Notes under the pieces: generated by a model
What the model was told of the DNA's origin: nothing
Databases searched by the model: none
The model's input: only the letters and a program-made list of their open reading frames with translations
Source of the DNA: Parabacteroides faecis
Lineage (GTDB): Bacteria > Bacteroidota > Bacteroidia > Bacteroidales > Tannerellaceae
NCBI RefSeq assembly: GCF_014647375.1
Contig: NZ_BMPB01000005.1
Coordinates: forward strand, 248,001 to 312,000
Reading direction: 5' to 3'
Length of the DNA stretch: 64,000 nt
Program-made: the position numbers and the translations under genes
Part shown: positions 9,004 to 17,042 of the stretch, one piece after another
Numbering within the stretch: the first letter of the stretch is position 1
Layout: each line of letters opens with the position of its first letter

Positions 9004-9792
9004 TCAGGACCGGGAGATCAACTGCATCAGTGTTTCATGCATCGCACCGTTAGTGGCAAGCACTTCATCGCCCGATTGCCAGTTGTCACCACCGCTGAAA
9101 TCGGTCACTTTGCCTCCTGCCTGCATCAGGATCAGGGCACCGGCGGCAATATCCCAGGGACCGATATAGGCTTCGATACGGGCTTCGAACCGTCCGGCGG
9201 CGATATAACATACTTCGGCCGCTGCCGCTCCCATCAACCGGGTTCCTCCGGCAAAGCCGTACAGCTTGTCGACCAGGTGAAGGGCTACCGGGCGGTAGGC
9301 ATCCGAGTTGTAAGGGAATCCCAGATCGATAAAGGCTTTGTCGAGGTCGGACACGTCTGAAACATGAATTTCTCTGCCGTCGAGGTAAGCCTTGCTTCCT
9401 TTCCAGGCATAGAAACATTCGTCCCGGCAGACTTCATAGACTACACCGAGTAATAACTCCTCCTTGTTGCGCAGGGCGATGCTGACACAGTAAGGGGCAA
9501 GGTCATGAATATAGTTGGAAGTCCCGTCCAGCGGATCGACCAACCAACAGTAGTTCTCGTCGGTCAGGCTTCCGCTACCTTCTTCGGCAATGAAACCGGC
9601 TTCGGGAAGTAGGGCGGAGAGTTGTGCGATCAGCCATTTTTCCGATTCTTTGTCGACATACGATACATAGTTGTGGGCACTCTTTTCTTCTACACGTGCG
9701 CGGTCGAATTTACGTCGTTCCTCTTTCAGGAAAGCCCCGGCTTGCCGGGCTATCTGTTGTACCTGGGTACAAAGTTCTTCTAACTTCAACAT
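9004..9792 (-). CDS. Inositol-monophosphatase family phosphatase (SuhB/CysQ-like)
   Basis: The 262-residue enzyme has both family motifs: EEGSGS plus WLVDPLDGTSNYIHDL (metal site, motif A) and GPWDIAAGALILMQAGG (motif B). These Mg-dependent enzymes split inositol phosphate or 3'-phosphoadenosine phosphates; the sequence does not tell which. A longer frame opens at 9831, but a -7 box (TATGTTTG on the minus strand at 9819-9826) lies inside that extension, so I chose the ATG at 9792, which starts MLKLEELC. Confidence 0.9.
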   Translation of the reverse strand: MLKLEELCTQVQQIARQAGAFLKEERRKFDRARVEEKSAHNYVSYVDKESEKWLIAQLSALLPEAGFIAEEGSGSLTDENYCWLVDPLDGTSNYIHDLAPYCVSIALRNKEELLLGVVYEVCRDECFYAWKGSKAYLDGREIHVSDVSDLDKAFIDLGFPYNSDAYRPVALHLVDKLYGFAGGTRLMGAAAAEVCYIAAGRFEARIEAYIGPWDIAAGALILMQAGGKVTDFSGGDNWQSGDEVLATNGAMHETLMQLISRS

Positions 9793-9913
9793 ATCTTTAT
9801 TTTCTCTTTTTGGTCTGACAAACATACGCATTTTGGAACTAAATAATAGGGGTTGTACTGAATATTAATGAAAAAGATATACTTTTGACACAGAACATAA
9901 AATACTATGTGAC

Positions 9914-10714
9914 ATGGCAAAGATAAAAGTGGAAAATACAGAGATAGCTGTTGTAACATATAATGATAAGGATTATATTTCATTGACAGACATGGCTCGT
10001 AGTCAAATGCAGGAGCATATTATATTTAGATGGCTTAGCTTGAAAAGTACGCTTGAATATATAGGAGAGTGGGAAATGTTGTATAATCCTTGTTTTAATT
10101 GTACCGAATTCGGTACAATTAAAAATATGTCAGGTAGTAATAATTTTGTTCTTTCTGTCAAAACATGGATTGAGCGTACTGGTGCAATGGGGATTGTTTC
10201 AAAAGCTGGCAGATATGGAGGTACTTATGCACATTGTGATATCGCTTATCATTTTGGAATGTGGATAAGTCCGCGTTTTCAGTTGTTACTCGTTAAGGAA
10301 TACCAAAGGTTAAAGGCTGAAGAGCAAGCTCAACTAGGGTGGACGGCTAAGCGCGAACTATCAAAGATAAACTATCGTATTCATACCGATGCTATCAAGC
10401 AAAATCTTATTCCAGCCGAAGTTACACCAAAACAGTTAAATATTATCTATGCAAATGAAGCAGATGTGCTGAATGTGGCTATGTTTGGTATGACTGCAAA
10501 GATATGGCGAGAACAAAATCCGCAACTGAAAGGTAATATTCGCGATTATGCTACCATAAACGAATTGATTTGCTTGTCCAATATGGAAAATCTTAATGCT
10601 GTATTTATCGATCAGGGAATGTCGCAAGCTGAACGGCTTATTAAACTGAATCAGATTGCTATTCAACAAATGAGAGTACTGGAGGATGGTGGAAGCAGGA
10701 ATTTATTAAAATAA
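9914..10714 (+). CDS. KilA-N domain protein (phage-type)
   Basis: The 266-residue protein has an N-terminal KilA-N domain (residues about 10-125): DKDYISLTDMARSQ, ending in the typical VKTWIERTGAMGIVSKAGRYGGTYAHCDIA and FGMWISPRFQLLLVKEYQRL. KilA-N is a DNA-binding module common in phages, prophages and Bacteroidetes islands. The gene is more AT-rich than its neighbours, suggesting transfer, but no phage genes flank it. Codons near residues 60-71 contain a perfect 32-bp palindrome. A box TACTTTTG at 9880-9887 fits the promoter. The MutS-like gene follows after 23 bases. Confidence 0.85.
   Translation: MAKIKVENTEIAVVTYNDKDYISLTDMARSQMQEHIIFRWLSLKSTLEYIGEWEMLYNPCFNCTEFGTIKNMSGSNNFVLSVKTWIERTGAMGIVSKAGRYGGTYAHCDIAYHFGMWISPRFQLLLVKEYQRLKAEEQAQLGWTAKRELSKINYRIHTDAIKQNLIPAEVTPKQLNIIYANEADVLNVAMFGMTAKIWREQNPQLKGNIRDYATINELICLSNMENLNAVFIDQGMSQAERLIKLNQIAIQQMRVLEDGGSRNLLK
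10093..10124. repeat. Perfect 32-bp palindrome inside the KilA-N gene
   Basis: Bases 10093-10124 read the same on both strands with no spacer; the centre is GTACCGAATTCGGTAC. It lies in codons for the NCTEFGTIKN part of the protein. Possible roles are an operator for autoregulation or an mRNA hairpin; alternatively it follows from the protein sequence. Confidence 0.85.
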
Positions 10715-10737
10715 TATAGATAATAAACGATTGTCCT

Positions 10738-12330
10738 ATGAGTATCTTTAACTTCCGGAAACGTCCTGCCGGTTATGGCGGTGAGGAGAAAGCGGAAACT
10801 TATGATTTCTTTGAGATCGCTGCTTTCTTCCGTTGTGATTCCCATAAACAGGCTCTGGGGGAATTGTCTGAGCAAACATGTTCTGACCTGGGACTGGATG
10901 ATCTGTTTATGTTTACCGACCGTACGGCCTCACGGGTGGGCCAACAGTACCTTTATAACCTGATGCGCACGATCCCGGCCAAGGAAGGAGAGATAAAGGC
11001 GAACGAGGCTATCATTGAAAAGTTCTCTGCCGATTCCGGAGGACATGCCTCTGTTGTAAAGGAACTGCATACTTTACAGGCGGTGGAGGCGTACAGTATT
11101 GCTCCCTTATTGCAGACCGAACATCCGCCTGTATCTGCCTGGTGGCAGTTTGTGCTCCGGGTTTGCAGTCTTTTGCCGACACTGTTCCTTTTATTGTTTC
11201 TGTTTTATAAGCTGATACCGGCATTGCTGCTATTGGTTGTTGCTATTTTGGTGAACGGAGTGCTCCATTACCGGAATAAACACAACGGTCTCGGGTATCT
11301 GGTTTCCATGCCCCAGTTGATGAAGATGCTGGACGCAGCAGGGAAACTGGCGGCTGATCCGTTGTTATCCGCGATAAGTAAAAAGGTGCCGGAGGCACTG
11401 GCTTCGTTGGAGACGTTGAGGCGGTCGAGTAAATCCCTGCGAATAGAGTCGAGGCTGGATAACGACCTGGCTGTGATTTTGTGGGCGATTACGGAAATAA
11501 TAAAGATATTTTTCCTGATAGAACCTTTGTCCTATAATAAGACGGTCCGTTTGTTGAAAGATAAAAATGCGGCCATCGAAACCGTATTCCGTTTTATCGG
11601 GTTAGCCGATAGCCTTTCGTCGGTGGCTTTTCTCCGTAAAGGGCTTCCTTCTTATTGTCTTCCGGAACAACCGGACGGGGAGGTGCGTGTGGAAGCAGAC
11701 GGGATGTATCATCCGCTGGTGGAGAATTGCGTTCCGAATGCGATCGGCATACAAGGGCGTTCTGTCCTGTTTACCGGTTCGAATATGTCAGGTAAGACGA
11801 CCTTTATCCGGACTTTAGGCGTGAATATTCTCGTGGCACAGACATTGAATACCGCTTTTGCCCGGCGGATGCGGTTACAGATGCCCGTTATGATACATGC
11901 CGCGCTGATGTTGTCCGACAGCCTGTCCGATGGCAAGAGCTTTTACATGAAGGAGGTGGAATCGATCCGTGACATGCTTTCTTACAGCCAAAGCGAACAG
12001 ACCAACCTTTTCCTGCTGGATGAGATATTTAAAGGAACGAACACGACTGAACGGATAGCGGCGGCTAAGGCTGTGCTGTCATTCCTGAATACTTCCCGCA
12101 ATATCGTGGTGGTTTCCACCCATGATACCGAACTGGGTACATTCCTTGCAAATGAATACGATTTGTATCATTTTTGCGAGACAATATCCGGGGGTATGCT
12201 TTCGTTCGATTATAAGCTGAAGTCCGGAAATTTATACCAGCGGAATGCAATACGGATCCTGGAAATCAACGATTATCCGGCCTCATTGATCGAGGATGCT
12301 TATTCCGTTATCCGGCAGATAGAAGGTTAA
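10738..12330 (+). CDS. Membrane-anchored MutS-family ATPase
   Basis: The 530-residue protein has the C-terminal MutS ATPase: Walker A FTGSNMSGKTTFIRT (residues about 341-355) and Walker B LFLLDEIFKGTNTTER. It lacks the mismatch-recognition domain and has a hydrophobic hairpin near residues 150-178 (LLPTLFLLLFLFYKLIPALL), so it is probably tethered to the inner membrane. This fits the Bacteroidetes MutS-like subfamily rather than MutS1 or MutS2. Its function is unknown. It follows the KilA-N gene by 23 bases and may be co-transcribed. Confidence 0.85.
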   Translation: MSIFNFRKRPAGYGGEEKAETYDFFEIAAFFRCDSHKQALGELSEQTCSDLGLDDLFMFTDRTASRVGQQYLYNLMRTIPAKEGEIKANEAIIEKFSADSGGHASVVKELHTLQAVEAYSIAPLLQTEHPPVSAWWQFVLRVCSLLPTLFLLLFLFYKLIPALLLLVVAILVNGVLHYRNKHNGLGYLVSMPQLMKMLDAAGKLAADPLLSAISKKVPEALASLETLRRSSKSLRIESRLDNDLAVILWAITEIIKIFFLIEPLSYNKTVRLLKDKNAAIETVFRFIGLADSLSSVAFLRKGLPSYCLPEQPDGEVRVEADGMYHPLVENCVPNAIGIQGRSVLFTGSNMSGKTTFIRTLGVNILVAQTLNTAFARRMRLQMPVMIHAALMLSDSLSDGKSFYMKEVESIRDMLSYSQSEQTNLFLLDEIFKGTNTTERIAAAKAVLSFLNTSRNIVVVSTHDTELGTFLANEYDLYHFCETISGGMLSFDYKLKSGNLYQRNAIRILEINDYPASLIEDAYSVIRQIEG

Positions 12331-12355
12331 GCTTTTTATTCTTGAATTTCTTTTC

Positions 12356-12363
12356 TATATTTG
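12356..12363 (+). promoter_or_regulatory. -7 box of the tamB promoter
   Basis: TATATTTG matches the Bacteroidetes -7 consensus TAnnTTTG and lies about 70 bases upstream of the tamB ATG. I see no good TTTG at the -33 position. Confidence 0.5.
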
Positions 12364-12434
12364 TTAAAGAATTTTCAAACAAAACAGGGTATTTAACCGT
12401 TATGAATATAAAAAAGAATACACAAATATAACAA

Positions 12435-15400
12435 ATGAGGATTTGGTTGAAACGAATAGGGATCGTATGCCTGATACCGGTGGTATTGGTTTTATTGGTC
12501 TCTGTACTTTTATACATACCGCCTGTTCAGAACTTTGCCGTGAAAAAAGCGGCCTACTATGCCGGTAAAGCTACCGGGATGCAGATAGGGATAGAACGGA
12601 TACGCCTTTCTTTCCCATTGAACCTGACGGTTCGCGGTGTAGAGGTATTGACTACCCCTGCCGATACGCTTTTGACATTGAAAAGCCTGACTGTAAATGT
12701 GCGTGCATTGCCTTTGTTGAAAAAGGAAGTGCTGGTAGACGCGATCGATCTGGAAGGTGTGAAAGTAAATACGGGTACTTTTATCGAAGGAATAGAGATA
12801 AAAGGGGTACTCGGACGCTTGTATGCCAAAGCCGACCGCATTAATCTGTCGAAAGAGAAGGTGACATTCAATACGATCGACCTGTCCGATACGGCGATCA
12901 CTCTGTTACTGAACGATACGACGACGAAGGCCGATACGACCTCTACCGCCGTCAACTGGATTCTGAACCTTCAAAAGATAAATCTCGACCGCGTAGCGTT
13001 TGCCATGCAGATGCCTGCGGATTCGTTGCGTCTGTCAACCTATATCGATAAGGCGAACCTGAAAGACGGTATTGTCGACCTGGGGGCTTCGCATTACGGG
13101 GCGGATCTGTTCACGCTGACCGGTTCTACCCTCGGATACGATGCCAACTATCAGGATCCGGTTGCCGGTTTCGATCCTTCACATATTGCTTTGAGCAACG
13201 TCACGATCTCGCTCGATTCGCTTTTTTACGGCGGACGGGATATCAAGGCGCGTATCCGCGAACTATCTGCCGAGGATCGTTCGGGACTGACTATTTCGTC
13301 GCTGACCGGTAGTTTCCATAGCGATAGCACGAACATCAATGTTCCGCAACTGTTGCTGAAAACTCTGTCGTCCGAGGTCCGTTTGCTGGCAATGGTTCCC
13401 TGGAGCTCTTTCGATGAGAATCCGGAAGGGAACATGCGGGTGCTGCTGACCGCTTCGGTGGGAAAAGAAGATGTTATGACCTTTGCCGGTGAGCTGCCGG
13501 CCGATTTTCAGAAGGCTTATCCGCAGAAACCGCTATCGTTGACGGCCGGTGTGGAAGGAAACTTGTCCTCTATGCTTCTCCGCCAGTTGAAGGGTGAATT
13601 GCCGGGTACTTTCCGGATGGATGTTTCCGGGACGATGCAGTCGCTTACCGACAGTATCCGCCGTTCGGGAAAACTGAATCTCAAAGCGGAGACGGGGAAC
13701 CTGGATTTTCTCTTGAGTATGCTTCCGGCTGCCGAACGTCACCGGTATAATATCCCTTCCGGTATTAAGCTGACCGGTGAGGCTGCATTGAAGAATAATG
13801 AGTACAAGGCCGATCTCCTGTTGCGGGAAGATAAAGGAAAAGTACTGCTGACCGCTAGTTTCAATCCGGGTAAGGAAGCCTATAAAGCCGACCTGAAAGT
13901 CGATAGCCTGGAACCTGTTCATTTTATGCCGCTCGATTCGCTGTATTATCTGACCGCTTCCATACAGGCGGAAGGGAAGGGCTTCGATCCTTTCAAGAGT
14001 TCTTCATGGGCGAAACTGGACGGGAAACTGACAGATATCCGCTATGGAAATTATAATGTATCCGATGTAACGATGGACGGTTCGCTGGAAAAGAATTTTC
14101 TTAAATTCGACCTGTTGAGTAAATACCCGCTGGCGGAAATGGACCTGACGCTGAATGCCACGTTGCTGAAGAAAGAGATCAAAGCGATGGTGATTGCCGA
14201 TGTCACGAATTTAGACCTCTACGGCATGCATCTGATGAATGATTCGCTGGCTACCTCTTTCCAGCTTTTTGCGGAGGCGGAAACGGATATGGGGAAGAAC
14301 AACCTGGTCGATGTCACGTTGGGAAACTGGGAACTGATCACCACCACAGGCACGTATAAGCCGAAAACGCTTACCCTGCATGCCCAGAGCACGAAGGATA
14401 CCACCCGTGTCTCCTTTCATGCGGGCGACCTGGGGATCGTGTTGACCGGTAACTCCGACCTGGAAACAATGACCGACAAGTTCAACAAGATTTCCGAGGG
14501 GCTGAACAAACAGCTTGAAAAAGATTCAATGATCAATATCCCTGCTTTCAAACCGTTGTTGCCGGATATGCATCTGGCGGTGTCGGCGGGAAAGGATAAT
14601 CCGATCTATAATATATTGCAGCAGGCGAACATCTCGTTCAATAACCTGAGCCTGGAAGCTTTTACCTCTCCTGAAGAGGGTTTCCGGCTGGATGCGGGCG
14701 TTTATAATCTGATGCAGGACACGACACGGATCGATACGATCAGTTTTGCCATCCGTCAGGACTCACTCGGTCTGCTATATGATGCCGGGGTGATCAAGAC
14801 GAAATTCCGCCAGCAGGCTCCTTTCACAGCCGGAGTCAAGGGGAAGATACGGAATACGTTTGCCGATGCCGAAGTGCTGTACACAGATGGAAAAGGGGAT
14901 ACGGGTATTTTGCTCGGATTGCGTGCCGACAAGGTGGAGGAGGGGATCAACCTGCATCTCTTCCCGGACAATCCGATCCTGGCTTTCCGTCCTTTCAAAC
15001 TGAATCCGGATAATTATATTCTTTATAAGAATGAGAAAGATATTGCTGCCAACGTTCGCCTGTCGGGCGATGAAAATGCCTCTTTGTGGATTCATTCGCT
15101 ACCCGAAAAGGACAAGATGGAGGAACTGCATCTCGAATTGAGCCAGATCAACCTGGACGTTATCTCGAAAGCATTTACGGAGATACCGGCCATGCAGGGG
15201 ATACTGAGTGCCGACATGCAGTACGCGCCGTCGGACAGTTCATTCCTGGTGGTGGTCGATGCGAATATCGACAATCTGATCTACGAAGGCGGACGGGTAG
15301 GGGAACTGATGTTCAGTACCGTTTATCTCCCGCAGGCGGATAACCAGCATCAGGTCGATATGCACTTCTTCCGCGATCAGAACGAAGTGATGTCAGCAAC

Positions 15401-17042
15401 TGCCCTTTATAAGATGGGGAAAGAAGATCATCTGGACGGAACGCTCGACGTGACGCATCTGCCGCTGGATATGGTAAATCCGTTTATCCCCGATAATATG
15501 ACATCGCTGAACGGTGTACTGGAAGGAAATATGACGATAAAGGGCAGCAGTAAGGCGCCCGAAGTGAACGGATATATCGAGATGGATTCGACCTCGATGT
15601 TCGTGACTGCTGTAGGAACGAGTTTCCGGGTGGACGATAAGAAGATTGTAGTGAAGGACAATAAGATCCTGTTCGACGAATACCATATCCATGCCGCCGG
15701 AAAGAATCCGTTCGTGATAGACGGTACGGTCGATTTCCGGAATCCGTCGAGGATGATGGCAGACCTGAAACTGACGGCCGACCATATGCAGTTGCTCGAT
15801 GTGAAACGGAATAAGGAAAGCATGGTGTACGGCAAGTTGCTCGTCAACCTGGCATCGACGGTGAAAGGTCCGCTCGATGCGCTGATGATGCGTGGCAGCC
15901 TGCAACTGTTGGGCGGGACGAACGTGACCTATGTCATGAAGGATTCTCCGCTGACGGTGCAGGACCGACTTTCCGACCTGGTGACTTTCACCTCTTTTGA
16001 AGATACACTGGTGAACCGCCGTCGGCAGGAAGCCCCGTTACCTTTGGGCGGCCTGGATATGTTGCTGACGATACGTATCGACCAGTCTGTGCGGCTGAAT
16101 GCCGATATCACCCCCGACCGTTCCAGCAAAGTGGAACTCGAAGGGGGCGGCGACCTCTCTTTCCAGTATACCCCGCAGGGCGAGATGGTTCTGAACGGAC
16201 GTTATACGCTCTCGGGCGGTATTGTGAAATATGCTTTGCCGATCATCCCGTTGAAGGAATTTAATATACAGGACGGCAGTTATGTGCAGTGGAGCGGCGA
16301 CCCGATGGACCCGTATCTGGACCTGACGGCTACCGAACGTATCCGTACTAATGTAACCCAGGATGGTAGCGGTTCGCGTATGGTGAACTTCGATGTGGGT
16401 ATCGCCCTAAAGCAGCAATTGGAGAATCTGGGCTTGCAGTTCGTTCTGACGGCTCCCGAAGATCAGACGATGCAGACGAGTCTGAACAGCATGGGTGAGG
16501 ATGAACGGACGAAGCTGGCTGTCGGCATGATCATCACCGGAATGTACCTGGCAAACAGCAGCGGTGGGAAACAGAACCTGAATATGGGGGCCGCCCTGAA
16601 CAGTTTCCTGAACAGTGAGATCAGCAATATTGCCGGAAGTGCCCTGAAGACGGTCGATATCTCCTTCGGTATGGATAGCTACGACGAGAACGGCGACGGA
16701 ACGGGCGGACAGCGGACCGATTATAATTTCAGTTTTGCCAAACGTTTCTGGAACGATCGTATCCGTATCGTGCTGGGCGGCCGTATCTCGACCGGCGAGA
16801 ATGCAAGTAACAGCAACCAGACACAGGCCTTTATCGACAATGTTTCGATCGAATACCGTCTGGATGCCAGCGGAACGCGCTACGTGAAGTTGTTCCACGA
16901 CAAAAACTACGAAAGTTTGTTGGAAGGGGAGATCACGGAGACAGGGGTCGGTATCGTCCTGCGCCGCAAGATGCTTCATATGCGGGAGTTGTTCAACTTT
17001 AAGAAAAACAGACCTAAACCGGTTTACGAGGAGGAAGAATAA
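12435..17042 (+). CDS. tamB: TamB-like (DUF490) envelope assembly protein
   Basis: The 1535-residue protein has one N-terminal membrane anchor (residues about 8-31), then a long repetitive beta-rich body, and a C-terminal DUF490/TamB domain with the typical LEGGGDLSFQYTPQGEMVLNGRYTLSGG and later AVGMIITGMYL. TamB proteins span the periplasm and act with an Omp85 protein in outer-membrane protein or lipid delivery. The stop overlaps the start of the next gene by one base (TAATG), so the pair is coupled. Length is in the normal range for Bacteroidetes members. Confidence 0.92.
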   Translation: MRIWLKRIGIVCLIPVVLVLLVSVLLYIPPVQNFAVKKAAYYAGKATGMQIGIERIRLSFPLNLTVRGVEVLTTPADTLLTLKSLTVNVRALPLLKKEVLVDAIDLEGVKVNTGTFIEGIEIKGVLGRLYAKADRINLSKEKVTFNTIDLSDTAITLLLNDTTTKADTTSTAVNWILNLQKINLDRVAFAMQMPADSLRLSTYIDKANLKDGIVDLGASHYGADLFTLTGSTLGYDANYQDPVAGFDPSHIALSNVTISLDSLFYGGRDIKARIRELSAEDRSGLTISSLTGSFHSDSTNINVPQLLLKTLSSEVRLLAMVPWSSFDENPEGNMRVLLTASVGKEDVMTFAGELPADFQKAYPQKPLSLTAGVEGNLSSMLLRQLKGELPGTFRMDVSGTMQSLTDSIRRSGKLNLKAETGNLDFLLSMLPAAERHRYNIPSGIKLTGEAALKNNEYKADLLLREDKGKVLLTASFNPGKEAYKADLKVDSLEPVHFMPLDSLYYLTASIQAEGKGFDPFKSSSWAKLDGKLTDIRYGNYNVSDVTMDGSLEKNFLKFDLLSKYPLAEMDLTLNATLLKKEIKAMVIADVTNLDLYGMHLMNDSLATSFQLFAEAETDMGKNNLVDVTLGNWELITTTGTYKPKTLTLHAQSTKDTTRVSFHAGDLGIVLTGNSDLETMTDKFNKISEGLNKQLEKDSMINIPAFKPLLPDMHLAVSAGKDNPIYNILQQANISFNNLSLEAFTSPEEGFRLDAGVYNLMQDTTRIDTISFAIRQDSLGLLYDAGVIKTKFRQQAPFTAGVKGKIRNTFADAEVLYTDGKGDTGILLGLRADKVEEGINLHLFPDNPILAFRPFKLNPDNYILYKNEKDIAANVRLSGDENASLWIHSLPEKDKMEELHLELSQINLDVISKAFTEIPAMQGILSADMQYAPSDSSFLVVVDANIDNLIYEGGRVGELMFSTVYLPQADNQHQVDMHFFRDQNEVMSATALYKMGKEDHLDGTLDVTHLPLDMVNPFIPDNMTSLNGVLEGNMTIKGSSKAPEVNGYIEMDSTSMFVTAVGTSFRVDDKKIVVKDNKILFDEYHIHAAGKNPFVIDGTVDFRNPSRMMADLKLTADHMQLLDVKRNKESMVYGKLLVNLASTVKGPLDALMMRGSLQLLGGTNVTYVMKDSPLTVQDRLSDLVTFTSFEDTLVNRRRQEAPLPLGGLDMLLTIRIDQSVRLNADITPDRSSKVELEGGGDLSFQYTPQGEMVLNGRYTLSGGIVKYALPIIPLKEFNIQDGSYVQWSGDPMDPYLDLTATERIRTNVTQDGSGSRMVNFDVGIALKQQLENLGLQFVLTAPEDQTMQTSLNSMGEDERTKLAVGMIITGMYLANSSGGKQNLNMGAALNSFLNSEISNIAGSALKTVDISFGMDSYDENGDGTGGQRTDYNFSFAKRFWNDRIRIVLGGRISTGENASNSNQTQAFIDNVSIEYRLDASGTRYVKLFHDKNYESLLEGEITETGVGIVLRRKMLHMRELFNFKKNRPKPVYEEEE

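Noticed and set aside
9793-9831. N-terminal extension of the inositol-phosphatase gene
   Set aside because: It contains the -7 promoter box and precedes the usual domain start.
9914-10714. Prophage remnant
   Set aside because: Only the KilA-N gene looks phage-like; no integrase, structural genes or attachment sites were seen.
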